The notes: generated by a model from the sequence alone, not told the origin. Numbered from the stretch's first letter, positions 18,976-27,790 are shown. The stretch: 39,440 bases of DNA from Variovorax sp. dw_308 (GCF_019207085.1 NZ_JAATOM010000038.1:1-39440); one strand, 5' to 3'. Program-made: numbers and translations.

Positions 18976-19755
18976 ATGACGAAGATGACGATCGATCGCC
19001 GCCGCTTTCTCATCGGCGGCGCGGTGGCGGGAGTGATCGGTGCCAAGGCATCGGCGGACATCCATGACGGCGAGCTCGGCGCGCCGCCAGCCACCTACCG
19101 CGGCGAAGTCCCCTGGCAGGAAGGCGCTGCCGACAGTCCCCCGGCCGTGACCGATGCTGAAAGGGGATGGGTCTTCTTCACCCCCGCCGAGCAAGCCTTC
19201 GTCAACGCCGCGCTGGCCCGGCTCATTCCGAACGACGAGGTCGGCCCGGGCGCGGTCGAGGCCAACGTGCCCTTCTTCCTCGACCGGCAACTGGCCGGCC
19301 CGTATGGCCGCGGCGACCACTACTTCCTCGGCGGCCCCTGGCCCAAGGGCACGCCGCAGCAGGGCTACCAGAGCCGCTTCAGCCCCGCGCAGTTGTACCG
19401 CGCGGCCATTGCCGCGATCGAGCGCCATGTCGGCGCGAACTTCAACGGCGCAACATTTGCCAGGCTCGGCGCTGATGAGCAGGACAAGCTCCTCAAGGGC
19501 CTGGAAAGCGGCGACGTGCTGCTTGGCGATGGCGTCGACAGCAAGGGCTTCTTCACGATGCTGCTGCAGAACACCAAGGAGGGCTACTTCGCGGACCCGA
19601 TCTACGGCGGCAACAAGGACATGGGCGCGTGGAAGATGATCGGCTTTCCCGGCGCGCGCTACGACTACAAGGAATGGGTCACGCGCCACGGCGAGGTCTT
19701 TCCCAATCCACCCGTCGGCCTCATGGGCCGGCCTGGCTGGCGCGAGAAGGTTTGA
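18976..19755 (+). CDS. Gluconate 2-dehydrogenase subunit 3 family protein (Tat-exported small subunit)
   Basis: The 259-residue protein begins with a twin-arginine signal, DRRRFLIGGAVAGVIGAKA, and has the domain of gluconate 2-dehydrogenase subunit 3. Marker segments are FFTPAEQAFVNAALARLIPNDE, GYQSRFSPAQLYRAAIAAIE and FADPIYGGNKDMGAWKMIGFPGARYDY. In this enzyme class the small subunit folds with the flavoprotein in the cytoplasm and carries it through the Tat system, because the flavoprotein has no signal of its own. That holds here: the next gene lacks a signal peptide. A GAAGG sequence lies upstream of the start, 33 nt after the oxidase subunit IV stop. The GMC gene begins 2 nt after its stop. 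Confidence 0.92.
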   Translation: MTKMTIDRRRFLIGGAVAGVIGAKASADIHDGELGAPPATYRGEVPWQEGAADSPPAVTDAERGWVFFTPAEQAFVNAALARLIPNDEVGPGAVEANVPFFLDRQLAGPYGRGDHYFLGGPWPKGTPQQGYQSRFSPAQLYRAAIAAIERHVGANFNGATFARLGADEQDKLLKGLESGDVLLGDGVDSKGFFTMLLQNTKEGYFADPIYGGNKDMGAWKMIGFPGARYDYKEWVTRHGEVFPNPPVGLMGRPGWREKV

Positions 19756-19757
19756 GC

Positions 19758-21527
19758 ATGGCCACGCCACTGCCCCCTGTGGACGCGGTGCTCGTCGGCT
19801 TCGGCTGGACCGGTGCCATCATGGCCCAGCAACTGTGCGACGCGGGCCTCAACGTCATGGCGCTGGAGCGCGGCCCGTGGCGCGACACCGCGACCGACTT
19901 CGCCACCGGCTTCGCGCAGGACGAACTGCGCTACATGTGGCGCCACCACCTGTTCCAGAACGTCAGCTACGACACCCTCACGGTGCGCAACAACACGCGC
20001 CAGGACGCCTTGCCGATGCGACATCTCGGCTCCTTCCTGCTGGGCACCGGCGTCGGCAGCGGGGGCGTGCACTGGAACGGCCAGATCTGGCGCTTCCTGC
20101 CCTCGGACTTCCAGACGAAAAGCCAAAACGAGCAACGCTACGGCAAGGATGCCGTGTCGAAGGACGAACTCACGGTGCAGGACTGGGGCGTGACCTACGA
20201 GGAACTGGAACCGTGCTATGACCAGTTCGACAAGCTCTGCGGCACGAGCGGCAAGGCGGGCAACCTGAACGGCAAGATCCAGTCCGGCGGCAACCCCTTC
20301 GAAGGCGCGCGCTCGGCCGAATACCCGAACCCTCCCATGGCGCAGACCTATGCGCCGACGCTCTTCGGCCAGGCCGCGGCGGGACTGGGGCACCACCCCT
20401 TTCCGCATCCCACCGGCAACCTCTCGCAGCCCTACACCAACCCGCTCGGCGCACAGCTGGGCGCCTGCACCTACTGCGGCTTCTGCGAGAAGTTCGGCTG
20501 CGGCAACTACTCCAAGGCCAGCCCGCAGACGACCGTACTGCCTTACCTCCTGCGCAAGCCCAATTTCACGCTCAAGACCGAGTGCGAGGTGCTGCGTGTG
20601 GAACTCTCCGCGGACAAGAAGCGCGCCACCGGCGTCACCTGCGTCAACAGTGCCGGCGAGGAATTCTTCCAGCCGGCCGAGATGGTGGTGCTCTCCGCCT
20701 ACGTGCTCCAGAACGTGCGCCTGTTGCTGCTGTCGGGCATCGGCAAGCCCTACGACCCCACGACTGGCGAGGGCGTGGTCGGCAGGAACTACGCGTACCA
20801 GACCATGTCCTCGGTCAATGTGTTCTTCGACGACAAGATTCTCAACCCCTTCATCGGCGCCGGCGCGCTGGCCACGGTGATCGACGACTTCAACGGGGAC
20901 AACTTCGACCACGGGGGCCTCGGCTTCATCGGTGGCGCCTACATTGCCGGCATGGTGACGGGCGGGCGGCCCATCGAGATGATCTACACGCCACAGGGCA
21001 CCCCCGACTGGGGCCTGCAATGGAAGCACGCCGCCGCGAAGAACTACCTGCGCTCCTTCTCGATCAGCGTGCATGGCTCGTGCATGAGCCACCGCGGCAA
21101 CTACCTCGACCTGGACCCGACATATCGCGACATTCACGGCCGACCGATGCTGCGCATGACCTTCGACTTCGGCGAGAACGAGCACAAGATGTCCGACTAC
21201 CTCACCGACCGCGCAGCCGAGGTCGCCAAGGCCATGAATCCGCGCGAGATCAAGCTCAACCGCCGAACGGGCTCGTGGAGCGTGACGCCCTACCAGACCA
21301 CGCACAACACCGGCGGCGCAATCATGGGCGACAACCCGTCGACGAGCGTCGTCAACAAGTACCTGCAATGCTGGGACGTGCCGAACGTGTTCTCGCTCGG
21401 CGCGGGTGCCTTTCCGCAGAACGCGGGCTACAACCCGACCGGCACGGTGGCGGCGTTGACCTACTTCTCGGCGCGCGAGATCGTGGGGCGCTACATCAAG
21501 AGTCCCGGTCCCCTCGTGCAGGCCTGA
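19758..21527 (+). CDS. GMC-type FAD dehydrogenase, large subunit (gluconate/sugar dehydrogenase flavoprotein)
   Basis: A 589-residue GMC oxidoreductase. The FAD-binding Rossmann motif is VLVGFGWTGAIMAQQL (11-26) and the second FAD region LGTGVGSGGVHWNGQIW lies at ~95-111. The C-terminal catalytic/FAD segment is FPQNAGYNPTGTVAALTY, with THNTGG before it. A cysteine group at C237, C240, C243 and C248 (CTYCGFCEKFGC) is typical of gluconate 2-dehydrogenase-type flavoproteins. It may hold an iron-sulfur cluster, as shown for the related FAD glucose dehydrogenases. It would oxidise a sugar, sugar acid or alcohol in the periplasm and pass electrons to the triheme cytochrome. It is flanked by its export partner and its cytochrome, spaced 2 and 4 nt. 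The substrate is not determined by these motifs. Confidence 0.92.
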   Translation: MATPLPPVDAVLVGFGWTGAIMAQQLCDAGLNVMALERGPWRDTATDFATGFAQDELRYMWRHHLFQNVSYDTLTVRNNTRQDALPMRHLGSFLLGTGVGSGGVHWNGQIWRFLPSDFQTKSQNEQRYGKDAVSKDELTVQDWGVTYEELEPCYDQFDKLCGTSGKAGNLNGKIQSGGNPFEGARSAEYPNPPMAQTYAPTLFGQAAAGLGHHPFPHPTGNLSQPYTNPLGAQLGACTYCGFCEKFGCGNYSKASPQTTVLPYLLRKPNFTLKTECEVLRVELSADKKRATGVTCVNSAGEEFFQPAEMVVLSAYVLQNVRLLLLSGIGKPYDPTTGEGVVGRNYAYQTMSSVNVFFDDKILNPFIGAGALATVIDDFNGDNFDHGGLGFIGGAYIAGMVTGGRPIEMIYTPQGTPDWGLQWKHAAAKNYLRSFSISVHGSCMSHRGNYLDLDPTYRDIHGRPMLRMTFDFGENEHKMSDYLTDRAAEVAKAMNPREIKLNRRTGSWSVTPYQTTHNTGGAIMGDNPSTSVVNKYLQCWDVPNVFSLGAGAFPQNAGYNPTGTVAALTYFSAREIVGRYIKSPGPLVQA

Positions 21528-21531
21528 CGCG

Positions 21532-22887
21532 ATGCGACGTCCACGATCACGCTTTGCACTCGCAGGCCTCGCGGCGGCGCTGGGAGTGCTCGGCTTGACC
21601 GCGCTGGCTGCAAGCGCCATCGGGCCGGCTTTGCCTGCGCATCCGTCGACTGCCATCACGCCAACAAGTCTGTTGACGCAAAGGATCGCCGACAGCACGC
21701 CCAACGCCGCGCAACTGCGCCGTGGCCAGTACCTCACGGCCGTGGGCGACTGCATGTCCTGCCACGTGCGCGCGGGCGGCGAACCGCTGGCCGGCGGGCT
21801 CGGGTTGAACACGCCCTTCGGCACCATCTACTCGTCCAACATCACGTCGGACAAGGACACCGGCATCGGCGCCTGGAATCCCGATCAGTTCCACCGCGCG
21901 ATGCACGATGGCATCGGCGCGCATGGCGAGAACCTGTATCCGGCCTTCCCGTATCCGTGGTTCCGCCGCGTGAGCCGCGAGGACACGGATGCGCTGTTTG
22001 CCTTCCTGCAGTCGACACCGGCCGTGCACTACACACCACCGCCCAACGACCTGCCCTTCCCTCTCAAGTTCCGTTGGATGGTCAAGGCCTGGAACCTGCT
22101 GTTCCTCAAGTCGGACACGTACCAGCCCGTGGCCGCGCAGTCGGCCGAATGGAACCGCGGCGCCTACATCGTCGAAGGCCTCGGCCATTGCGGCGCCTGC
22201 CACACGCCCAAGAACATGCTCGGCGCCGACAAGTCCGGGCAGGACTTCCACGGCGGCACGCTCGACAACTGGGTCGCGCCGGACCTCACCGGCAACACGC
22301 GCACGGGCCTCGGCCAATGGAGCGCCGAGGACATCGCGGCTTACCTGCACGCCGGCCGCAACGCGCGTGCCGGCGCCGGCGGGTCGATGGCGGACGTGGT
22401 GAACTACTCGGGTTCGCTCATGAACGATGCCGATGTGCATGCCGTGGCGGTGTACCTCAAGGGTCGGCCGGCCCGGCCCGACGAAGCGCAACGCACGCCA
22501 CCCGACGCCGGCGCGATGCGGCGCGGGGCTGCCATCTACTCGGACGTGTGCGCCTCCTGCCACCTGGAGAACGGCGTCGGGCAGCCGAGGTACTTTCCCC
22601 CGCTGGGCCACGACGCCATGCTCCAGCAGACCGACCCGACCGGCCTGCTGCACGTGTTGCTGGCCGGCTCGCGCATCGGCACCAGCAACGCCTTGCCTTC
22701 GCCCATGACCATGCCCGCCTTCGCATGGAAGCTCAGCGACGCCGAAGTCGCCGACGTATCGACCTACATCCGTAACAGCTGGGGCAACCAGGCCGCCGCC
22801 GTCGAGGCGACTTCGGTGGCCGACATGCGCAAGAAGCTGGACCTGACGCAACCGCGGCTCACCGTGAATTCGGGCGACCACAGGTAG
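21532..22887 (+). CDS. Triheme membrane-bound cytochrome c, dehydrogenase electron acceptor subunit
   Basis: The 451-residue protein has an N-terminal signal or anchor (AGLAAALGVLGLTALAASA) and three heme c motifs: CMSCH (~74), CGACH (~220) and CASCH (~340). Each heme domain has the matching downstream methionine region, for example GGLGLNTPFGTIYSSNIT in the first. This is the layout of the cytochrome subunits of gluconate, alcohol and FAD-glucose dehydrogenases, which transfer electrons from the flavoprotein to membrane ubiquinone. The start is 4 nt after the GMC stop. It ends the long respiratory gene run; the next gene is 160 nt away. Confidence 0.93.
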   Translation: MRRPRSRFALAGLAAALGVLGLTALAASAIGPALPAHPSTAITPTSLLTQRIADSTPNAAQLRRGQYLTAVGDCMSCHVRAGGEPLAGGLGLNTPFGTIYSSNITSDKDTGIGAWNPDQFHRAMHDGIGAHGENLYPAFPYPWFRRVSREDTDALFAFLQSTPAVHYTPPPNDLPFPLKFRWMVKAWNLLFLKSDTYQPVAAQSAEWNRGAYIVEGLGHCGACHTPKNMLGADKSGQDFHGGTLDNWVAPDLTGNTRTGLGQWSAEDIAAYLHAGRNARAGAGGSMADVVNYSGSLMNDADVHAVAVYLKGRPARPDEAQRTPPDAGAMRRGAAIYSDVCASCHLENGVGQPRYFPPLGHDAMLQQTDPTGLLHVLLAGSRIGTSNALPSPMTMPAFAWKLSDAEVADVSTYIRNSWGNQAAAVEATSVADMRKKLDLTQPRLTVNSGDHR

Positions 22888-23047
22888 AAGCGGTGCGGTG
22901 GTTCCAACCATCTTGATCTGCCATCGGAAAGTCGGAATCAAGCGCCACAAAATTGCACCGAAACCGAGCTCGCCCCTCTTGGTGGGCGAGCAGGCAGCGC
23001 GCGGCGGCAACCCATAATGCGGTGCCCATGTCACAAGCTACGCAAGA
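22888..23047. other. Intergenic region after the respiratory run
   Basis: 160 nt without a gene. A weak dyad GGTGGTTCCAACCATC follows the cytochrome stop without a T-run. A good -10-like hexamer CATAAT (23013-23018) sits close to the next gene, with no -35 at the usual distance. A mini-ORF of seven codons (23028-23051) overlaps the next start. Confidence 0.3.
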
Positions 23048-23698
23048 ATGAGTGCCGCAGATTTTCTCCTTGCGCCTGAGGTGCAAAAGCTCTTGAGGAT
23101 CGCGTACGCGGCACCCGGACAGCGATTCTCGACAAGTGAACTTGCCCAGCGTGCGAAGCTCGACGCGGACGACGTATCACGCACCCTGGAGCACCTCGTC
23201 AAGAGCGGCATCCTGAAGTGGAACAAGCCGAAGTCGGACTTGCCCGCAACCGTCGAGGTCGATCGTTCGTTTGTGTTCCACGACGAGCTGCGCAGCATCG
23301 CGCTGAAGTCGTTCGCCGCTGCAGAACCGATCCGGGCCATGCTGCGTTCCAGATTCAAGGAGTCGGTCTTGCGCGCTTTCGTGCTGGGAGAGGACGAGGA
23401 TGCGCGCGTCGAGGTGTTGATAGTGCATGGCCAGTCGATGCCAGATGAAGCAGAAATGACGATCGCTTGTGAGAAGCTCTCGAAGACCCTTGGCCGGCAT
23501 CTGGAGGTGCATGTCATGTCGAACGCCAAGTTCAGCAGACTCACGTCGCGCGATGCGCTCACGGCAAAGCTGGCGGCAGATTCGGCGCATGAGATCGTCG
23601 CGCTCGGAGATACCAAAGCAAAGTTGCCCGTTGAGCGGGCCGGCCTGATACAAAGCGCGGCGAGGAAATTGGCGACGCTCTACGGTCCGACCGCGTGA
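23048..23698 (+). CDS. Winged-helix protein with degenerate nucleotidyltransferase-like domain
   Basis: The 216-residue protein has an N-terminal winged-helix DNA-binding domain (residues ~8-75). FSTSELAQRAKLDADDVSRTLEHLVKSGIL is the helix-turn-helix and FVFHDE is at the wing end. From ~93 the pattern resembles MNT-type nucleotidyltransferases (IRAMLRSRFKESVLRAFVLGEDEDARVEVLIV, read in parts), where active enzymes have GSxARG...DSDID. Here the Gly-Ser pair reads GE and the metal-binding aspartates are not conserved, so catalysis is doubtful. Comparable fusions occur as transcriptional regulators with a sensing domain. It stands alone on this strand, convergent with the patatin gene and separated from it by 51 nt. 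Target and signal are unknown. Confidence 0.7.
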   Translation: MSAADFLLAPEVQKLLRIAYAAPGQRFSTSELAQRAKLDADDVSRTLEHLVKSGILKWNKPKSDLPATVEVDRSFVFHDELRSIALKSFAAAEPIRAMLRSRFKESVLRAFVLGEDEDARVEVLIVHGQSMPDEAEMTIACEKLSKTLGRHLEVHVMSNAKFSRLTSRDALTAKLAADSAHEIVALGDTKAKLPVERAGLIQSAARKLATLYGPTA

Positions 23699-23749
23699 AC
23701 GCGCGCATCCACCGCACGGAAGACATCAAGATCGCATTGGTCACGGCTC

Positions 23750-25264
23750 TCAACTGTCGGAACCATTGCCGCCCGGTTTCCTCCCGTTGGGTGGAAGGCT
23801 CCCGCTGCTGCCGTTCGTGGCAGGCGTGTCGGTCAGGTGCAGTTGCTGGCGCAACGAGATATACCCAGGCGATTCGCGCAGCAGGCGACCGCCGAGTGCA
23901 CGCAGGCGGTCGATGGCTTCGTTGTCCAGGAAGAACGTGGTGGGAAGGTTCATGAAATACGCGCGCTCGGTCGGATCCTCGATGGCGTCGAAGCTCACGT
24001 CGATGGCGTCGACGACGAGGTTCGGCGCCGCCGCCTGCGCTTCGCTGACCGACATGCCGCTGAGCCTGTTCTCCGCGATCTCTAGGCGCCGGCGGTCGGC
24101 CCAGCGCTGCGCGATGTCCTTGAGCAGTTCGACGGACTCGTAAGAAAAATGATCGATAGGCACGCTGGAGGACTGCAGGATCTGGGCGATCGGGCCGGGC
24201 GGCGTCGCGCTCTTGTCCCAGTCGGTCACCGGCGCCGAGCGGGAGTTGACGACGACCACCACGATCCTGCGCAGCGACCGGAAGTCGATCTCGCGCTCGA
24301 ATGCCGGGCTGGCTTCCACTTCTTCCAGCGCTTCCACCACGCCCCGCAGCCCGAGGTTGTCCGACACGCCGCCGTCGACCACGTGGATGTAGGGACGATT
24401 GGCGCTGTCCTGGTAGTTGCGGATGTCGCGCAGCCGCAAGAGAGCGCGGCCGGCGGGCCGGGCACCGGCGCTCACGTCCTGCGTCCAGACCGGTGCGCGC
24501 GCCCCGCAGGTGCCGCCGTAGTTGGCATAGGTGACGGGCGACAGCACCGCCGGCACGGCCGACGAAGTCGCTGCGGCACGCGACAGGCGAACCTTGCCCA
24601 GGTCCGAGCACAGCAGGTCGAATTGATCCTGCGAGAAAGCGAAGCGCGCGCCGGTGGAGATATCGGTGCCGGTGATCGCGGTGGCCGGCGTGGGCTTGGT
24701 CATCAGGTCCGAAAAGGTCGCGCCTTCGAAGAGGATCTCGTCGTAGTAGTCGGCCGCCAGCTCGGACCGGCCCCAGCCGCCGCTCGCGAGCTTGAGCCAG
24801 TTCAGCGGATTGAGCGCACGCTGGATCAGGTCGGCCTGTACATTGCGCTTGAGGAAGCGGCGCTCGTATTCGCTGAAAAGCCGGTCGCCGTAGAGCGCAT
24901 AGGCCAATGCGGTGAAGCTGCCGCCTGAGACGCCCGCGACGATGTCGACCTCGTCCAGCACATTGCGCGTCTTCCCGCCCATCACAAACGTCTGCCGGCG
25001 CAGTTCCTCGAGCACGCCGTACGAGAACGCCGCAGCGCGCGTACCGCCGCCCGAGAAGGTCAGGATCGCCAGTGTCTCGGGGTTGTTCTTCGCCGGGCGA
25101 GTGCGCTTGAGCAGATTGACCGCGCGGTAGCCGCCATCCGGGTCGACTTGAGTGATCCGGGGATTGACGGGCGCCATCGACTGGCATCCGGCCAGGAGCC
25201 ACGCCGAAGCACACGCAGTGGCCCATTGCACGATCCGGATCCGTCCACAGTCCATACGTCTCAT
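23750..25264 (-). CDS. Patatin-like phospholipase lipoprotein
   Basis: The 504-residue protein has a lipoprotein signal peptide ending AWLLAGC (lipidated C27). The patatin core follows: oxyanion-hole motif SGGGTRAAAF (71-80), nucleophile elbow GVSGG with S113, and the catalytic aspartate in VVDGGVSDNLG (D307). Ser-Asp dyad enzymes of this family hydrolyse phospholipids or other acyl esters. With a lipid anchor it should act at the envelope, in the periplasm or on the outer membrane. It is long for a bare patatin because of a ~120-residue insertion between the two catalytic parts. It follows the FHA-like gene on the same strand after 227 nt. A role in membrane remodelling or as a toxin is possible but unproven. 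Confidence 0.9.
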   Translation of the reverse strand: MRRMDCGRIRIVQWATACASAWLLAGCQSMAPVNPRITQVDPDGGYRAVNLLKRTRPAKNNPETLAILTFSGGGTRAAAFSYGVLEELRRQTFVMGGKTRNVLDEVDIVAGVSGGSFTALAYALYGDRLFSEYERRFLKRNVQADLIQRALNPLNWLKLASGGWGRSELAADYYDEILFEGATFSDLMTKPTPATAITGTDISTGARFAFSQDQFDLLCSDLGKVRLSRAAATSSAVPAVLSPVTYANYGGTCGARAPVWTQDVSAGARPAGRALLRLRDIRNYQDSANRPYIHVVDGGVSDNLGLRGVVEALEEVEASPAFEREIDFRSLRRIVVVVVNSRSAPVTDWDKSATPPGPIAQILQSSSVPIDHFSYESVELLKDIAQRWADRRRLEIAENRLSGMSVSEAQAAAPNLVVDAIDVSFDAIEDPTERAYFMNLPTTFFLDNEAIDRLRALGGRLLRESPGYISLRQQLHLTDTPATNGSSGSLPPNGRKPGGNGSDS

Positions 25265-25491
25265 CGAATGTCCTTCTGCGGCCCTCGCCGGGCCGTTACC
25301 TTGAGCGTTCAGTGCACCCTGCGCCGGACATGCCGGCTATCGGCCACGGCGCAATATCCATGCCGCGCAGCGTTCCTCTTCGACGCCCTGCGCTGATGCG
25401 CTCAGGAGATCCGGAGAACTTCTTCTGCGTCAACTGCCCTGCCAGGCAGGCAGTACCACGACCTCGACGCCGCGGAGGCGGCGGAGTCCGA
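25265..25491. other. Intergenic region between patatin and FHA-like genes
   Basis: 227 nt on the upstream side of the minus-strand patatin gene. Any promoter of that gene should lie here. I see no convincing dyad or -10/-35 pair and no gene. Confidence 0.4.
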
Positions 25492-25905
25492 TCACAGCTT
25501 CCCGCGCCCCGACGCTTGCGGGTCGCGCACAGTTTGCGTGCCGCGATCGAGATCCACCAGCATGCCCGGCACTGTGGGCAGACGCTCGGCGTTGATCAAT
25601 GTGTACTGTTGGTCGCCTGTCTCGAAGCGGATTTCGCAAGTGCCGATCCGGACCGCGTCGCCATGCGCCAGGACCTGCCGGTCGATGCGCACGCCGTTCA
25701 CGAAGGTGCCGTTGCTGCTTCCAAGATCCTCGATCGTGACAAAGGTCGGTTCTACCGTGATGCGCGCATGCTTGCGGCTCGCACTCGACGAGTTGATGAC
25801 GACGTCGCTCGTCGGCAGCGTCGCCACCGGATTCTGCGGCATGCTCCGCGGGCTTTCAAGCGCTCGAGAAGCTGGAAGACGGGATGCAATGGAGGATTCA
25901 ACCAC
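25492..25905 (-). CDS. Small FHA-domain protein, atypical N-terminal part
   Basis: A 137-residue protein with the core of a forkhead-associated (FHA) domain: SDVVINSSSASRKHARITV, IEDLGSSNGTFVNG, and RIDRQVLAHGDAVRIGTCEIRFE. FHA domains bind phosphothreonine peptides. The conserved Gly-Arg at the start of the domain is absent: where GR is expected the sequence reads VATLPTSDVVI, and the first beta strands are short. The Ser-Arg and Asn contacts remain (SRKHA, SSNGT), so binding may be weakened. The GTG start at 25905 overlaps the end of the TetR gene by 8 nt; an internal ATG (residue 22, MPQNP) is an alternative start. The C-terminal 35 residues are unstructured. The phosphorylated partner is unknown. 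Confidence 0.72.
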   Translation of the reverse strand: MVESSIASRLPASRALESPRSMPQNPVATLPTSDVVINSSSASRKHARITVEPTFVTIEDLGSSNGTFVNGVRIDRQVLAHGDAVRIGTCEIRFETGDQQYTLINAERLPTVPGMLVDLDRGTQTVRDPQASGRGKL

Positions 25906-26620
25906 CCTTCATTCGTGTCCTGGGCTTCTTCGTCGATGCATGCGCAAGCGCGATGGCATCCAGGCCCGCGAGCACATAGCGACACAGGTCATCGACAAGC
26001 GCCTGCGGATCGCTGGTCACGGCGGGCAGGACTTTCCCGATGATCTGCCGTGGCGCGATCAGCATCACCAGGCTGGGAAGGATGCACATGACTGCGGCCC
26101 GCTGCACCACGGGATCCTCGGGCGGCAGTTGCAGGATGCGGCCCAGCAACCCCAGCACGAGCTGCGCCTTCGGCAGCACGGCCCTTTGCACCAGTGCCGG
26201 CACCAGCGTCGACGGCGACATGATTTCCCTCAGCATGACCCGAACGCCCCAGGGCGGCGCGGTTGACGTCGCCAAGCCGACGACATGGGTCAGCAGCGCC
26301 CGCAGGCTGTCGCGCGGGTCGTCGAACTGCTGGATCAGCGCCTGCAGTTGCTCGATGCCGACAAGTTGACCATGGGCCTCCACCAGCACGGCCTCGTACA
26401 GCGCGTCGCGGCTGCCGAAGTGGTAGTTGATCGACGCCATCGGCGTACCCGCTCGCTCGGCGATGGCCTTGGTGGTGCCGTCCGCGAAACCGCGCTCGGC
26501 AAACACCTGGCCCGCGATGTCGAGCAGGTGCTGGCGCGTGGCCTGCCCATGGGCGCGGGTGGCCCTGGCGGTGGAAGATGGTGCGGCGGGCGTGGCGGAT
26601 CTGCGTGAGGTGGGCTGCAT
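25898..26620 (-). CDS. TetR family regulator, CecR/YbiH-like
   Basis: The protein has 240 residues from the chosen start. The N-terminal helix-turn-helix is clear: RQHLLDIAGQVFAERGFADG, TTKAIAERAGTPMASINYHFGSRDALYEAVL. The C-terminal ligand-binding half resembles the domain of CecR (YbiH) in Escherichia coli, which represses the ybhGFSR exporter. It is divergent from exactly that set of genes here, so it most likely controls that operon and itself. The frame extends upstream to 26695, but that start would lie inside the operator palindrome, so the ATG at 26620 is preferred. The inducer is unknown; CecR responds to drugs such as chloramphenicol and cefoperazone in E. coli. The 3' end overlaps the FHA-like gene. 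Confidence 0.87.
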   Translation of the reverse strand: MQPTSRRSATPAAPSSTARATRAHGQATRQHLLDIAGQVFAERGFADGTTKAIAERAGTPMASINYHFGSRDALYEAVLVEAHGQLVGIEQLQALIQQFDDPRDSLRALLTHVVGLATSTAPPWGVRVMLREIMSPSTLVPALVQRAVLPKAQLVLGLLGRILQLPPEDPVVQRAAVMCILPSLVMLIAPRQIIGKVLPAVTSDPQALVDDLCRYVLAGLDAIALAHASTKKPRTRMKGG

Positions 26621-26673
26621 GGGACTGTCCCTGTCGGTGTCCGGGAAACGCGGTTGGGGAAACAAATTTTGAC

Positions 26674-26695
26674 TTGAATTTGAATTCACATTCAA
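26674..26695. promoter_or_regulatory. Near-perfect 22-bp palindrome, probable TetR-regulator operator
   Basis: The half-sites are TTGAATTTGAA and TTCACATTCAA. They are mirror images except for one base pair (seventh base from each end), and the centre is GAATTC. It lies between the divergent regulator and exporter genes, 54 nt before the regulator start and 58 nt before ybhG. A -35-like TTGACT (26669-26674) touches its left edge. Position, size and symmetry fit the operator of a TetR dimer. This is a structural inference; binding is untested. Confidence 0.75.
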
Positions 26696-26753
26696 TCAAA
26701 ATTCAGTCTACTTCAACGCCTGGATGCTTTCAAGTCCATCCCTCGGGTCCACC

Positions 26754-27790
26754 ATGAACAAGAAACCCCTCATCGCCGGCGCCGTCCTGCTCCTCGCGGT
26801 GGCCGCTGGCGCCTGGTGGTACACCGGCCGCAAGCCCGCCGACACCAGCACGCTGCTGCTCTACGGCAACGTCGACTTGCGCCAGGTGTCGCTCGCCTTC
26901 GACCAGGCCGAGCGCATCGACAAGGTCAACGTGCAGGAGGGAGACCACGTCAAGGCCGGCCAGGTGCTGGCCACGCTGGACACGCGCAGCCTGCAACTGC
27001 GCGTCGCGCAGGCACAGGCGCAGATCCGCGTGCAGCAGCAGGCGCTCGGACGGCTCCAGTCCGGCAGCCGCCCCGAGGAGATCGCGCAGTCCCGAGCGCA
27101 GGCTGACGCGGCAACGGCCGATGCGGCGCTGGCGCGCCAGCAACTGGAGCGCCTTCAATCGATCCGCCAGACCACGGCCGGGCGCGCGGTGAGCCAGCAG
27201 GACCTCGACAGCGCGCAGGCCCGGGTGAAGGTCGCCCAAGCCCAGCTCGACAGCGCACGCAAGGGGCAGCAGCTGGTCGTCTCCGGTCCGCGCAAGGAAG
27301 ACATTGCGCAGGCACAGGCGCAGCTGGACGTGTCGAACGCCGCGCTGGCATTGCTCAACCACCAGCTCTCGCAAGCCGAACTCAAGGCGCCGATCGACGC
27401 GGTGGTGCGTGCGCGCCTGATGGAACCGGGCGACATGGCCTCGCCGCAGCGGCCGGTCTTCACGCTGGCCATCACCGATCCGAAATGGGTGCGCGCCTAT
27501 GTGACGGAAACCGACCTGGGCCGCATCAAGCCGGGCATGGCGGCCACGATCGCCACGGACAGCCACCCGGACGAGACGCTCAACGGCAAGGTCGGCTACA
27601 TCTCCTCGGTCGCCGAGTTCACGCCCAAGACCGTGCAGACCGAGGAGCTGCGCACCAGCCTGGTCTACGAGGTGCGCGTGCTGGCCGACGATGCGGCGGA
27701 CAGGCTGCGGCTCGGCATGCCGGCGACGGTTCGCATCGCACTGGCGCAACGTGGCGACACGGCCTCGGCCGCCAATGGCGGAGCCAGGCC

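Noticed and set aside
19665..21827. A 720-codon open frame on the minus strand across the GMC flavoprotein gene
   Set aside because: The plus strand carries an unmistakable GMC oxidoreductase; the antisense translation has no motif and is a product of codon bias.
26621..26695. A 25-residue N-terminal extension of the TetR regulator
   Set aside because: It is asparagine/serine-rich and unlike the family, and its start codon lies in the operator palindrome.
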